Origin: Triglochin maritima
Taxonomy: Eukaryota > Streptophyta > Magnoliopsida > Alismatales > Juncaginaceae
Direction: 5' to 3'
DNA length: 64,000 nt
Assembly (NCBI GenBank): GCA_963682175.1
Contig: OY821786.1
Span: forward strand, 30,311,501-30,375,500
Shown here: positions 1-11,101 of the stretch, one piece after another
Layout: every line of letters starts with the position of its first letter
Position numbering within the stretch: position 1 is the stretch's first letter
Program-made: the position numbers and the translations under genes
The notes under the pieces: model-generated
Database searches by the model: none
Told to the model about the DNA's origin: nothing
What the model saw: the letters and a program-made list of their open reading frames with translations, nothing else

Positions 1-251
1 AGGTACAACAATCGATGACAAACAGGACAATCTTATCTCGGTAATTAATGTTCAATGTTAATTATCATGATTGTGAATAACTTTTGATTTATGTAAACCA
101 TTATCTTTTAGAGCTCTACGGTTAAGGACCAAGCACCTCTTCCTTAACACTTCCAAAAGACGAATACCATAATCAAGGAACAAAATATTTGCACATTCAA
201 TTCATAATAATTGACATATAAAAGTAAAACTTTTAGAACACATTCCTTTCA
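1..251 (-). repeat. Start of the 3' LTR of the Copia-1 element (runs off the window)
   Basis: Read on the minus strand this segment begins TGAAAGGAATGTG and matches the plus-strand segments beginning at 22153 and, further in, at 3282. It lies directly after a purine tract on the minus strand, as a 3' LTR should. The rest of the LTR, about 2 kb judging from 3282-5252, is outside the window. The TG start is inferred from where copies 1-251 and 22153 onward begin to agree. Confidence 0.75.
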
Positions 252-263
252 ATCTCCCACTTG
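252..263 (-). other. Polypurine tract of Copia-1
   Basis: The minus strand reads AAGTGGGAGAT immediately before the LTR start at 251. This is the usual Copia plus-strand primer and fixes the element's orientation as minus. The short AT-rich interval to 309 is the end of the Copia-1 internal region, cut by the solo LTR. Confidence 0.7.
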
Positions 264-309
264 TTATCAAATTTTTCTCTCACATATATTCTCAATGTAT
301 AAAACAATA

Positions 310-1502
310 TGATGCATTGCATACATTGCATCATTTGTCTTTCATCTAGATTAATTTTATATCAATAAATGCTACTAAGGTATGTGTTTAGTCTTATTTA
401 CATAACACAGGGACCTGAATGCAAACTACCCATATCCCGAGCATAAATGCGTGTAAGAGACTCATTTCTATTATAAAGACCAAGTCAAGATTATTGGGAT
501 TCAAATGGAAGTTCATCTAAGCATAAAAGCATTCAAATACCTAATTACAAAAAGGCCAATGACTTAAGCACAAAAGTAGTCAGGGACTTAATTGCAAAAA
601 GCCAAGGACCCGACTGCAAGGACCAAAATATTATTTTGGAGAAGTTCTAAAAAAATCAATTTGGATCTCCAAATATACAAAGAATTAATTCGGAGCTCAA
701 AAGAAAGGAAAGAAATCATCCAGTCGCGCAAAGGAGGATTAAATCATACCATAAACACACAGCAAAAATCCGGATCCAATCAGAGCATATTGTGCGGCGA
801 TTTAGCCGCAAGTTACATGTATTGTGCGGCGATTCCGTCGCACCCCTTGCTATCCGTGGCTCCGGATTTTGTCCAGTCGTGTCTTGACACATGTACTTTC
901 CTATTTTATACTTAGGTCTCTTGTGTCGGCTATAAATAGCCCCGAAACGTTGTTGTAAAGGGTCTTAGTTTTTGTTCCAAATTTTAGTAATAAAATTCTG
1001 TTCTTTTAATTCTTGTTTTTAGTTTTCTTTTGTAGATTCTCTAGGACCTCTTCTCCTTCCCTCCATCAATGAGTTTCTAACTCTCTCCAAAGGGTGGGGG
1101 TGACGGATTTAGGGTGATGAGAAGAAGAATAAAGTTATTATTTTAATTTTGTGTTAGTATATTTTGATTACTTGAGTTTATGTTGAGTCATTTATCATGT
1201 AATTCTTTATAACTAACATGATTTATTATAAGTTTCAGAATTCTCTAATCTAAACCCGATATCTAAACCTCCACCCGCTGGACTCTCATTCATAGTTGTT
1301 TTCTTCTTAGTTTGTTTTGTTTTTCTTGCTTTAAATAATTAAAAAGACCAAAAATCTCAAACCAACCTCATTATTGTTCTCTCTTTCTCTCCTTAATCGA
1401 AAACCACAAAAATAACAATATCTCTCCCTCCTTGTGTTCGACCCGTACTTGCCACCGCTTCATCGCGGCCGTGCACTTGCGGTATAAATTTAATTCTCAT
1501 CA
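310..1502 (+). repeat. Solo LTR of the Athila-B family with perfect TSD
   Basis: The segment starts TGATGCATTG and ends ATTCTCATCA, and matches the complete LTR at 59347-60574. The five bases before it (305-309, CAATA) are repeated exactly after it (1503-1507), so this is one insertion reduced to a solo LTR by LTR-LTR recombination. A TATA box (TATAAATAG) lies at 931-939. Stem-forming palindromes of the type TGCGGC-loop-GCCGCA occur at 793-810, upstream of the TATA box. A 107-codon reading frame at 592-915 lies in the U3 part and has no recognisable domain. The target is the 3' end of Copia-1. Confidence 0.93.
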
Positions 1503-3281
1503 CAATAATAACTAGGGTAACTGTCTCTAATCAAGCCAATCCACATGGCTCCTCAGACCCATGGACTCGAAATGCATTTCACCATTGGCTTGGGATAAGG
1601 GTTTGGTGAATGGATCAGTTGTGTTGTTGTTTGTGTCCACCCATAACAGATTTATTTTGCCCTCGTCGAGGAAGTCACGTGCGACAACGTACTTACGATC
1701 CATGTACTTCACTTTGTGGTGTGATTTGGGATCCTTGATTTGCGAGATAGATGCACTATTATCGCAAAATAGCTCTACTGGTCCTCGCTCGAGGGAACTA
1801 CTCCAAGCTCTTCAAGGAACTTCTTAATCCACACTCCTTCCTTGATCGCTTCAGCGACAACCATTACTTCGGAAGCGGTGGTTGAGTCGGCCGTAGTGCT
1901 TTGCTTCCAACTACGCCAACTCACAACTCCACCATTTAGAAGGTAGACGTATCTTTATTGCGACCTTCTATTGTCAGGATCACTCATGAAACTCGCATCT
2001 GAATAGCCCTCAGCTATTAACTCCCTTTGTCCTCCATAAACAAGAAACTTATTTTTGGTCCGGTTAAGGTACCTCAGAATATTCTTGACCGCAGTCCAAT
2101 GCTGAGGACCTGCGTTGGATTGGTGATGACTTGTCACGCTTAGAGCATGCGAGACATCGGGTCTTGTGCAAGTCATCGCGTACATGATTGATCCTATTGC
2201 CGAAGCATAAAGGATATCTTTCATGTACTCCAAGTCTTTACGTGATTCAGCACGTTGAGACTTCTTGAGTTGCACACACATACTCATTGGTAAACTGCCC
2301 TTTTTGGAGTTGTTCATGCTGAACCTTTCCAAGACCTTGTCAATGTATGTACGTTGACTTAGGCCAATGAGTCTACGGGATCTATCTCTATATATCTTGA
2401 TTCCCAAGATGTATTGAGCCTCACCCATATCTTTCATCGAAAATGCAGATTTCAATGAACTTCTCGTTTGCTCAAGCAAAGGTATATGATTTCCTATGAG
2501 GAGTATGTCATCGACATATAAGATCAAGAACACTATGTGGCTCCCACTAACCTTCTTGTATATATAAGGCTCTTCCTTACTTTGGACGAAGTGAATCTTT
2601 TTGACTTCTTCGTCAAAGCGTTTGTTCTAACTCCTTGATGCTTGCTTTAATCCGTAAATGGATCTTTGAAGCTTGCATACTTTCTCGCTATTCTTTGGAT
2701 CTTCAAAACCTTGAGGTTGTACCATGTACACATCCTCCTCCAAGTTCCCATTAAGGAATGCCGTTTTGATATCCATTTGCCATATCTCATAATCATGAAA
2801 TGCGGCAATAACGAGCATAATCCGAATAGACTTGAATATGGCAATCGGTGAAAAAGTTTCATCATAGTCAATTGCTTGAACTTGAGTAAAACCTTTTGCT
2901 ACAAGCCTCGCTTTGTAGGTTGTCAAGTTCCCATCCATGTCCATCTTCCTCTTGAAAACCCATTTATTTTGAAAGGTCTTTTTCCCTTGAGGAAGGTCAA
3001 CCAAGTTCCACACTTGATTGTCATACATGGATTCTATTTTGGATTCGATGACCTTGAACCACAGTTTGGAGTCCTTTCTTTCCATTGCTTCTTGAAAGGT
3101 CGAGGGATCATCGGTATCTAGTACCATGATTTCATGAAGTCCCAAATACATATCAGGTTTCTTCATTTCCCTCGTTGACCTTCTAAGTTCTTTTGGTTCT
3201 ATGTGTACTTCTCGAACTTCTTCCACAATTTCTTGCAGAATTGGTTCGTGTTCGATTCTCGAACGTACACTTGGTGGGGAA
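1503..3281 (-). pseudogene. Copia-1 pol, 3' part: reverse transcriptase and RNase H (broken)
   Basis: On the minus strand the product reads through the Copia reverse transcriptase (KARLVAKGFTQ, MDIKTAFLNG, YGLKQASRS) to the catalytic YVDDILLIGN motif near 2500. It then continues into RNase H (EGYSDASF near 1990; KYMDRKYVVARDF near 1700; WVDTNNNTTDPFTKPL at the end). Breaks are an in-frame TAG at 2627-2629 where a Trp is expected after QASRS, another in-frame stop at 1955-1957, and a frameshift near 1790. The piece cannot encode an active enzyme. Its 5' 304 bp (2978-3281) are repeated at 5253-5556, so it was joined to the rest of Copia-1 by a rearrangement. Confidence 0.9.
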
Positions 3282-5252
3282 TTATTATGAATTGAATGAG
3301 AAATCATTTTGTTCTTTGTTTATGTTATTCGTCTTTTAGAAGTGTTAAGGAAGAGGCTCTTGGTCCTTAACCGTAGAGCTCTAAAAGATATTGGTTTACA
3401 TAAAAACAAAAGATATTCGCAATCATGGTAATTAACATGGGACATTGATTACCGGGTTAAGATTGTCGTGTTGGTCATAGATCATTGTAGCTCTACAAGT
3501 GAGTGACAACACGGGTATGCAAAAGAGGAAAATATTACTTTTGTATACTAAATAGACCTAATAAGTAAAATATTATAGAAATGTGTTTCTGTGTCATTAA
3601 TATTTTACTGTGTCTTTGGTCCTTTGATATGAGACTTATATCCGATCACTTAAGGAGTTCTTAATTAGACTAGTGTCTTGAGCTATCGATGAGTGTAGTG
3701 TAAAGGCATTAGTTGGTTAAGCATAACTTTCGTTGGAGAAGATAGTTAGTCAAAAGATTATCATTGCCCCTCTTAATTGAGTGATGATATTAGTGGGCCC
3801 CTTGATAAAGCAAAGTTATAATGTGCACAATGTGATTTGAGTTAAGTCACATATTTATAACTAGCTTAAAGAGATCAAGAAATGAATACTAATACAAAGA
3901 TGACACAATACTACTTTGTGTGTATTCTTAATATCATGAGGCAAGGGACGGACACAAGTGGTGCACTCCATCACTAAATGGATCGGGTTTTGGTTCGAGT
4001 GGAATTAAGACATCTAACTAATTGGGAGCTATAATGTGTAGCTAGATACCGCTTATAGCTTGTGATATTAAGCTCTTAATATCACTGCCAACTTAGTTTA
4101 GATCCTCCCATAGGTCACACCACAAAACTGGGAAACAAGAAATGGGGATTTTGAGTTCATAAGATGTGTTGGGTTTCATGTAGAAAATATGACACATGGG
4201 GTGAACAAGCAAAATCAAAATTATGTTGTGATTAATAACATAATTAGAATCTAAATAAAATTCATATGTGATGTAAATATTATGGGGTGTAATGATTGAT
4301 CATTGCATAGGATAATATGTTACATAAGTTGTGAATTTACTACTAATCCCGAAATGTCAAATTTTGTAGGGGTTAAACCGAAATTTGACAAGTCCGCAAA
4401 ACAGTGCTCAAACGGTCGACCGGTTAGCAGTAAACGGTCGACCGGACATGTCTCGACCGATAACAGGGAATTTTCATCTGTTCGAACGGTTGACCGAATG
4501 TGATCGGTCGGTCGACCGAACATTGCGATGGAATAGTTCCTGTTACGAACGGTCGACCGAAACTAGGTTCGAGCGGTCGACCGAACCTTGAAACGGTCGA
4601 CCGGTCCAGACGGTTTTGTGCAGAATTAATTTAAGAATTAATTTGATCATGCATGGAATTGGTCCATAATTGATTTAATTCGTGGCTAATATTATTTATT
4701 ATTAAATAATGGATGGTTAGATGGAATTTTGCATGAGATCATGGGCAAGGGGTTGCACATGAATAGGTAATTTGGAGAGAGCTTATAAATACAAGCTTAT
4801 TTCATTACCCAATTAATTCATTCATTATTTCTTGTGCAAAAATTCTCTCTCCATAATTCTCCACGAAAATCCCTTAATTCTTAAGTTTAGTTTTAGTTCT
4901 TAAGAGATCATCTTCTCATGAGAATTAAAGAGGGGTTAGTAATTGGATTCTAAACCCTATCGGAGATTTAGAGACTAGCTTCCCTCTCTCCGATCTTGTT
5001 TAGAGTTTGGTGAATACTCGGAGGCATCCGACGCAGCGAGGAGCATCCCCAACGTCTCCGAATCTTCAAGAAGTTTTAGAGAACTTCTAGGTTTGAATTT
5101 CGGAGCCCATATTTGTTTTAATAAAGTTTTGAAACTAGATATTGAAACAAATTGATGCATGAATGAAATAAATTATAGAAAATTGAAAATTGATCCTTAT
5201 TATACATAAAAATTCGAAAATATATATGTATAATTAAACATGAAATCCTACA
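3282..5252 (+). repeat. Copia-1-family LTR in plus orientation, 5' truncated
   Basis: The segment ends exactly at AAATCCTACA (5252), the LTR terminus also seen at 22087, but lacks the first ~45 bp of the LTR. It runs opposite to the surrounding Copia-1 coding sequence. A TATA box (TATAAATA) lies at 4784-4791 with a palindrome cluster upstream. There is no 5-bp TSD. Instead the flanks are a 304-bp direct duplication of Copia-1 RT-domain sequence (2978-3281 and 5253-5556). No protein is supported here, and small frames are incidental. Confidence 0.8.
4413..4603. promoter_or_regulatory. Cluster of six CGGTCGACCG palindromes in a Copia LTR
   Basis: Perfect copies of the 10-bp palindrome CGGTCGACCG occur at 4413, 4435, 4509, 4550, 4574 and 4594, with degenerate copies such as CGGTTGACCG between them. 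They lie about 180-370 bp upstream of the LTR TATA box, where LTR promoters carry regulatory sites. The degenerate copies mostly differ by C-to-T or G-to-A, as expected from methylated-CpG decay. That they bind a host factor is inference. Confidence 0.6.
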
Positions 5253-6555
5253 CTTTTTCCCTTGAGGAAGGTCAACAAAGTTCCACACTTGATTGTCATA
5301 CATGGATTCTATTTTGGATTCGATGGCCTTGAACCACAGTTTGGAGTTCTTTCTTTCCATTGCTTCTTGAAAGGTCGAGGGATCATCGGTATCTAGTACC
5401 ATGATCTCATGAAGTCCCAAATACATATCAGGTTTCTTCATTTCCCTCGTTGACCTTCTAAGTTCTTTTGGTTCTATGTGTACTTCTCGAACTTCTTCCA
5501 CAATTTCTTGCAGAATTGGTTCGTGTTCGATTCTCGAACGTACACTTGGTGGGGAAGATTGAGTTTCTCTCACAATTTCTTGCGAGGGTCTCTCACTCAT
5601 GCTCCCCCTAACCAAAGGAACCTCGGTTGGGCCTTCATGATCTTGAATGTGATCATTCATATCATGATCTTATAGAGTATCTTGAGTCTCCTCAAGCACA
5701 ACTCTACTCCCACTACTTTTTATTCTTTCCAGTAATTCCTTTTCTAGAAATACGGCATCCCTCTCTACAATCACTCGATTGGAGGTTATATGCCAAAAGT
5801 AGTATCTTCTTGTCTCAGGAGGATAACCTATAAAGAAGCACTTATCCGCTTTTGGTTGAAGTTTGGTCGACATCAATCTCTTGACATAGGCCTCACAACC
5901 CCAAATCTTGAGAAAATTGAGCTTAGGTGTTTTACCACTCCATAGCTCATAAGGCATTTTCTCTACGGTTTTGGATGGAATATTATTTAGTGTGTAAGTC
6001 GCAGCTTCTAATGCATAACTCCAAAAGTAAAGTGGCAATTCAGCTTGACTCATCATTGATCGAACCATGTCGAGTAATGTCATATTCCTCCTTTCAGATA
6101 CCCCATTCCACTGAGGTGTACCGGGAGGGGTGAGTTGTGGTACAATACCACACTCCTTTAGGAATGAGTCAAATTCGGTACTTAAGTACTCACCTCCACG
6201 ATCCGTTCGTAGAAACTTGATTTTCTTATTGAGTTGGTTATCTACTTCATTCTTGAATTCCTTGAACTTGTCAAAGGATTCACTTTTGTTTCTCATTAGA
6301 TAAATATAGTCATAACGACTATAGTCATCCATGAACGTAATTAAGTACCTGAAATTGTCTCTTGCACTAGTACTCATTGGACCACATACATCAGAATGTA
6401 TCAAATCCAACAAGTCACTCGCTCTCGGTCCTTTCTTCTTGAAAGGCCTCTTGGTCATCTTGCCCATTAGGCAAGGTTCGCACGTCTCCAATGATTTAAA
6501 ATCAAGTTGACCAAGAAGGTTAGCTTCTTGCAATTTCTTAATGCGTTTTTCATTT
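5253..6555 (-). pseudogene. Copia-1 integrase and start of RT domain (broken)
   Basis: The minus-strand product contains the end of the GAG-pre-integrase domain (CEPCLMGKMTKRPF near 6460) and a full integrase core. The catalytic acidic residues are visible in LIHSDVCGPM, RTDRGGEY and QWNGVSERRN. It then continues through the linker (LRRSTREMKKPDMYLGLHE) to the start of RT (QVWNFVDLPQGKK), where the LTR at 5252 cuts it. One in-frame stop lies at 5670-5672; the frame resumes unchanged. The upstream end is interrupted by the Mutator-like element at 6556, and the split HINEK motif continues at about 9410. Integrase would join retrotransposon cDNA to host DNA; this copy is inactive. Confidence 0.9.
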
Positions 6556-6730
6556 GGGAAATGTTTGTTGAACGCAGTGCGTCACGGACGCGCTCTACGT
6601 GGACATCCATGTCAGCCCTTACGTGGCTAAAGCATGAATGTTTTTTTGTTTTTTCTTCCTGATGTCCACTCAAATCACATTAAATGCGTTTCAACTCAGC
6701 ACGTTCTCTCTCTCCACCCAAATACAAATA

Positions 6731-7270
6731 TGATGACACTCTTTCTTTCTTCTTCATTCTTTCTCTCCAAAATAAATCACCATTTCGAGCAAGATATTAG
6801 GTCGAAGAAGCGTCTGATGCCGACTCCCAGGATTCTTCACAACGTAAGCAGCGTGAATGGGACGGTGCGAAGACTTCCCGATGTTCTTGTCAGCGTTAGC
6901 ATCGTGAATGTGACGATCCGGTGGTGAAGACTTCGCACCACAACATCTTTGCTGCACTGTTGGAGTGCCCGTGACAGAAAAAGAATGAAGAAGAAAGAAA
7001 GAGTGTCATCGACCGTCCCATTCACGTTACTTACGTTGTGAAGAACCCTGAGAGTCGGCATCAGACGCTTCTTCGAAATAATATCTTGCTCGAAATGGTG
7101 ATTTATTCCGGAGAGAGGTACAACGCTCCGTGGTGAAGACTTACGTATGTTCGGTTTATGTTGTACATCTCTCCGTAATAAATCACCATTTCGAGTAAGA
7201 TATTACGTCGAAAAAGCGTCTGATGCCGACTCCCAAGGTTCTTCACAACGTAAGCAGCGTGAATGAGACA
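6731..7270. repeat. Three ~95-bp copies, two direct and one inverted, inside the MULE
   Basis: A block running from AATAAATCACCATTTCGAG to about GTGAATGGGAC occurs in plus orientation at 6771-6866, in minus orientation at about 7011-7108, and in plus orientation again at 7177-7269. The last two also share inverted flanks (CGGAGAGAGGTACAAC and GTTGTACATCTCTCCG), forming a large potential hairpin. The short frames containing MPTPRILHNVSSVNG and similar arise from these repeats and are not taken as genes. Confidence 0.75.
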
Positions 7271-7530
7271 GTCATGTTTAAGTCTTACATCTTCTTTCCG
7301 ATTTACTGGGAAAATATATATTATCTTTGTAATTTGTGCGTGCTTGTGTTTGTATTGTTTGTTTGTGTGTTATTTTACTGGGAGAAGATATATTATTTTT
7401 GTAATTTTTGTGTGTTTGTGTTTGTGTTTGTATTGTTTGTTTGTCTTTGTGCTCTCATTGTATCTTATTGTGTAATAGTTACCATCAATAATATGTACCA
7501 TCAATATCTCATTGTGCTCTCATTTTATGT

Positions 7531-7803
7531 ACATAAACAGGACAAACTTTCTACATAAACTGGACAAACATTCTACATAAACAGGACAAACTTTCTACAT
7601 AAACAGGACAAACTTTGTACATAAACAGTACAAACTTTCTACATAAACTGGACAAACATTCTACATAAACAAGACAAACTTTCTACATAAACAGGACAAA
7701 CTTTCTACATAAACAGGACAAACTTTCTACATAAACAGGACAAAACAGGACAATCTTTCTACATAAACAGGACAAAACAGGACAAACTTTCTACATAAAC
7801 AGG
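7531..7803. repeat. 22-bp tandem array 1 (ACATAAACAGGACAAAC type)
   Basis: About 12 tandem copies of a 22-bp unit with core ACATAAACAGGACAAAC, each followed by TTTCT or a close variant. Some copies are shortened around 7740-7780. The GGACAAACTTT part is shared with the second array at 8008-9061, so the two look like one repeat family that diverged. 7271-7530 before it is T/G-rich with no recognisable gene. Confidence 0.9.
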
Positions 7804-8007
7804 GAATCTGAGATGCTATTTTTTCCTAAACGTAATTCTTGTGGGGTAAAATATATAGTGGGAGGTTTGTTGAGTTTGTGCGGGGGTGGCAGGGGGCGGC
7901 AGCCCCTGCGGGGGACGTGAGTCCCCCCCCGCAAAGCGAGCGGACAGAGGGAGCGCGCTTTGCGGACGTTTTTTTGTTTCGACATCATATTATTGCATTC
8001 CATATAT

Positions 8008-9061
8008 TGATTCCGGACTGCAAATACACTTATTCCGGACAGCAAATACACTTATTCCGGACAGCAAATCCACTTATTCCGGACAAACTTTATGTTCCAT
8101 TTCTGGAAACACTTTATTCTTAAATCGGACAACAAATACACTTATTCCGGACAGCAAATACACTTATTCCGGACAAACTTTCTGTTCCGTTTCTGGACAC
8201 ATTTTCTTCTTATTCTGGACAACTACACTTATTCCGGACTGCAAATACACTTATTCCGGACAGCAAATACACTTATTCCGGACAACAAATCAACTTATTC
8301 CAGACAAACTTTATGTTCCGTTTCTGGACACACTTTATTCTTAAACCGGACAACAAATACACTTATTCCGGACAACAAATACACTTATTCCGGACAGCAA
8401 ATACACTTATTCCGGACAAACTTTATGTTCCGTTTCTGGACACACTTTCTTCTTATTCTGGACAACTACACTTATTCCGGACTGCAAATACACTTATTCC
8501 GGACAGCAAATACACTTATTCCGGACAGCAAATCCACTTATTCCGGACAGCAAATACACTTATTCCGGACAGCAAATCCACTTATTCCGGACAAACTTTA
8601 TGTTCCGTTTCTGGAAACACTTTATTCTTAAATCGGACAACAAATACACTTATTCCGGACAGCAAATACACTTATTCCGGACAAACTTTCTGTTCCGTTT
8701 CTGGACACATTTTCTTCTTATTCTGGACAACTACACTTATTCCGGACTGCAAATACACTTATTCCGGACAGCAAATACACTTATTCCGGACAACAAATCA
8801 ACTTATTCCGGACAAACTTTATGTTCCGTTTCTGGACACACTTTATTCTTAAACCGGACAACAAATACACTTATTCCGGACAACAAATACACTTATTCCG
8901 GACAGCAAATACACTTATTCCGGACAACAAATCAACTTATTCCGGACAAACTTTATGTTCCGTTTCTGGACACACTTTATTCTTAAACCGGACAACAAAT
9001 ACACTTATTCCGGACTGCAAATACACTTATTCCGTACAGCAATATACACTTATTCCGGACA
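8008..9061. repeat. 22-bp tandem array 2 (TTATTCCGGACA type) with 508-bp higher-order repeat
   Basis: Dozens of 22-bp units with core TTATTCCGGACAGCAAATA are interspersed with longer spacer units beginning AAACTTTATGTTCCG. The order of spacer units at 8085, 8176 and 8307 repeats at 8593, 8684 and 8815, a shift of 508 bp, which shows a higher-order duplication. The unit has no stop codon in three frames, so long frames rich in LIPDSKYTYSGQQIHLF appear. They are a product of the repeat rather than evidence for a protein. Confidence 0.92.
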
Positions 9062-9411
9062 GACACATAACGTTAACAGGACAAACACATAATGTAAACT
9101 GCACACCACACATAAAGTAAGCTAGACAAATTAAGTTGATTCAACGTAAAACTTAAAAACAAATATTTTATTATGATAAGTGTGGGCTCTGCACGAATAA
9201 TGAGACTGCACGATGTCCTAGGGTCTGCACACTGTCTTATCTGTGTATTGGGAAATGAATCGTTCAACTTAAAGAACCGGCGTTTTTTAAAAAGACAAAA
9301 ACGCGCGAAGAGAAATTTCGCTGACTGGACGCTGACTCAAAGAAAAATATCTGAGCTGTACAGATCCACGTAAGGTGCGTCCGTGACGCGCGCGTCCGTC
9401 TATAACTATTC

Positions 9412-10846
9412 TTTTCATTTATGTGACCAAGACGATAGTGCCACAAGAGTGTATCATTCACGTGAGTAGTTTTAAGACTTTTGTTATTGATGTTTAAGAT
9501 TTGTTTATTTTTCAATTCAAGCAAATAGTGACCATTCCTCACGAATGCATTTGCATAGAAAATACCATTCTTCGATATAGACAAGCAAGAATTTGAAATA
9601 TTTATATTAAAATAATCTATATCCAAACATGATACAGAAATAATATTCTTGCTAATCGAAGGCACATAATAAACATTCTTTAAACATAAATTTGAACCAC
9701 TAGATAATTGATGCTCCATAGAACCATGTGCAATCGCAGCAACGCTTGCACCATTTCCGACCTTCAAAATCATCTCGTTCTTCACGAGTTCCTTCCTATC
9801 CTTTAGTTGCTGCACATTAGAAATCATGTGAGCACAAGATCCGGTATCAATTACCCAATCATGGACAGAGGTGGCTAAATTTATCTCAACAACAAATATA
9901 CCTTTGGCCTTTTTGGGGCACTTACGTTCAATCACTCCATTGTCAAGGTCTTCTTGTACTTGGGGCAATTTGGCCGAATGTGTCCATTTTCACCGCAGTG
10001 AAAGCACTCCGTGTTGGGAGTCGGAGATTTCAAAGATTTCCCCCTTGAGGCACTCCCATGAGCACCTCATACTCCCTTGCTCTTGATTGACGTATTCTTG
10101 GTGAATTTGCCTTTACCTTTGGTGATCTTCTTGCTCCCTCCATGGACGGCTAGGACGTGTTTGTCCCGACCCTTGCCCATGTCAACTTCAGCCGTTTTGA
10201 GAGCGTTATGAAATTCCTCAAGACTCACCCCTTTCTCACGCACATGATAGTGCATAATGAAGTCCTTGTAGGACGGGGCTAGAGAGCGAAGAATCAAATC
10301 TTTCGCAATGTCATCGGGCATCGGGGAAGAGAGCTTCGACAACTTCTCAAGGTATCCTTGCATCGTGAGAAAATGCATAGATACCGATGTTCCCTCCTCC
10401 ATGTGGCACCTTGTGAGCACGATGGTGGTCTTATAGCGCTCTTTTCTAGTACTATCCATGAACATCTTTGTTAAAGCTTCCATGGTCTTCTTGGGTTTTG
10501 AATCCAAGTATTTCGCTTGAAGCGACTCACCCATGGAGGCCAACATTAGACCGTGAACTTGGTTCTCTTGGTCTTCCCACTTGGCTTTTGCCTCTCTCTC
10601 GCTATCGGTTGTCTTCTCATTTAATTTTGGGATTTCACAATCCAAAATATTAGATAGTTTCTCAAACTTCAACACGATATTGAGCTTGAGTTGCCAGCTT
10701 ATAAAGTTTGAGTCATCATTTGCCAAAGGATGTTTTTCAATCATAGATCGCACAATAGGTTGAATATTCGACATTTCTACAAAATAAATTATATGGGATT
10801 TAATGTCAATTTTATGTTTTAAAAACAATACCGCAAATAAAAAATT
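9412..10846 (-). pseudogene. Copia-1 gag and protease (broken)
   Basis: Read on the minus strand from the likely ATG at 10774 (MSNIQPIVRSMIEKHPL). The gag is a Copia UBN2-type polyprotein, followed by the zinc knuckle CFHCGENGHIRPNC near 9990. The aspartic protease active site is VIDTGSCAHM near 9850, and the GAG-pre-integrase motif LWHYRLGHINEK ends at the MULE. Breaks are an in-frame TGA at 10067-10069 (KGV-stop-GAHGS) and a frameshift near 9960 after NCPKYKK. The 5' 153 bp (10694-10846) are repeated at 18584-18736. Gag would package element RNA and the protease would mature the polyprotein; this copy is dead. Confidence 0.88.
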
Positions 10847-10903
10847 ATAGTGTCACTGCTTCATCGCGGCCGTGCACTTGCGGTTTAATTAAAACGTTCA
10901 ACA
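10847..10903 (+). repeat. 3' end remnant of the Athila-A 5' LTR
   Basis: The text CATCGCGGCCGTGCACTTGC followed by a short AT tract and CAACA is the U5 end also seen in the complete Athila LTRs (e.g. ending at 52124 and 1502). It abuts the PBS. Upstream, Copia-1 gag sequence starts abruptly at 10846, so the rest of the LTR has been deleted or replaced. Confidence 0.7.
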
Positions 10904-10909
10904 AGTTTT

Positions 10910-10927
10910 TGGCGCCGTTGCCGGGGA
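10910..10927 (+). other. Primer binding site, tRNA-Asp type
   Basis: TGGCGCCGTTGCCGGGGA follows the LTR remnant after AGTTTT. It complements the 3' end of plant tRNA-Asp, the primer established for Athila-lineage Gypsy elements. Confidence 0.85.
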
Positions 10928-11081
10928 GGTGTCAGTCCAAACTCTTGTTTGGACGATTCGAGTGGATTTAATTTGTGTGTTGTAGTTTTTCCTTGTTTCA
11001 GGAGACTTGGAGTCATCAGGAGGAACGCCTGGAGAAGTTTGGAGTGAATCTGAGCATTTAAGACCGCCAATCAGCGGCTTG

Positions 11082-11101
11082 AGACCGCCAATTGGCGGTC
11101 T
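11082..11101. promoter_or_regulatory. Perfect 20-bp palindrome in the Athila-A leader
   Basis: AGACCGCCAATTGGCGGTCT is a perfect 20-bp palindrome ~155 bp after the PBS, next to an imperfect copy at 11060-11080. Versions of the same palindrome lie in the U3 of Athila-A LTRs (17032-17051, 18196-18215, 39163-39176, 48946-48959) and in the leader of the full-length copy (47590-47603). Confidence 0.75.

Larger units (their letters stand above)
6556..9411. mobile_element. Non-autonomous Mutator-like element (MULE) in Copia-1
   Basis: The insert splits the Copia-1 HINEKRIKK coding sequence. It is flanked by a 9-bp direct repeat TTTTCATTT (6547-6555 and 9412-9420), the size typical of Mutator insertions. 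Both ends start with G inward and share imperfect terminal inverted repeats with common blocks GCGTCACGGACGC and TACGTGGA within the first ~60 bp. No transposase is present. The interior is repeats: an inverted triplet (6731-7270), two 22-bp arrays, and a GC-rich segment at 7860-7980 with short hairpins such as GGGGCGGCAGCCCC. Assignment to MULE rests on TSD length and the terminal inverted repeats. Confidence 0.7.

Noticed and set aside
7839..9120. Long overlapping frames (up to 179 codons) rich in LIPDSKYTYSGQQIHLF
   Set aside because: They come from a stop-free 22-bp tandem repeat read in three frames. Repeat-unit boundaries, not codons, are conserved.
10910..10927. tRNA-Asp gene
   Set aside because: Only the 18 bases complementary to the tRNA 3' end are present at each such site; they are primer binding sites.
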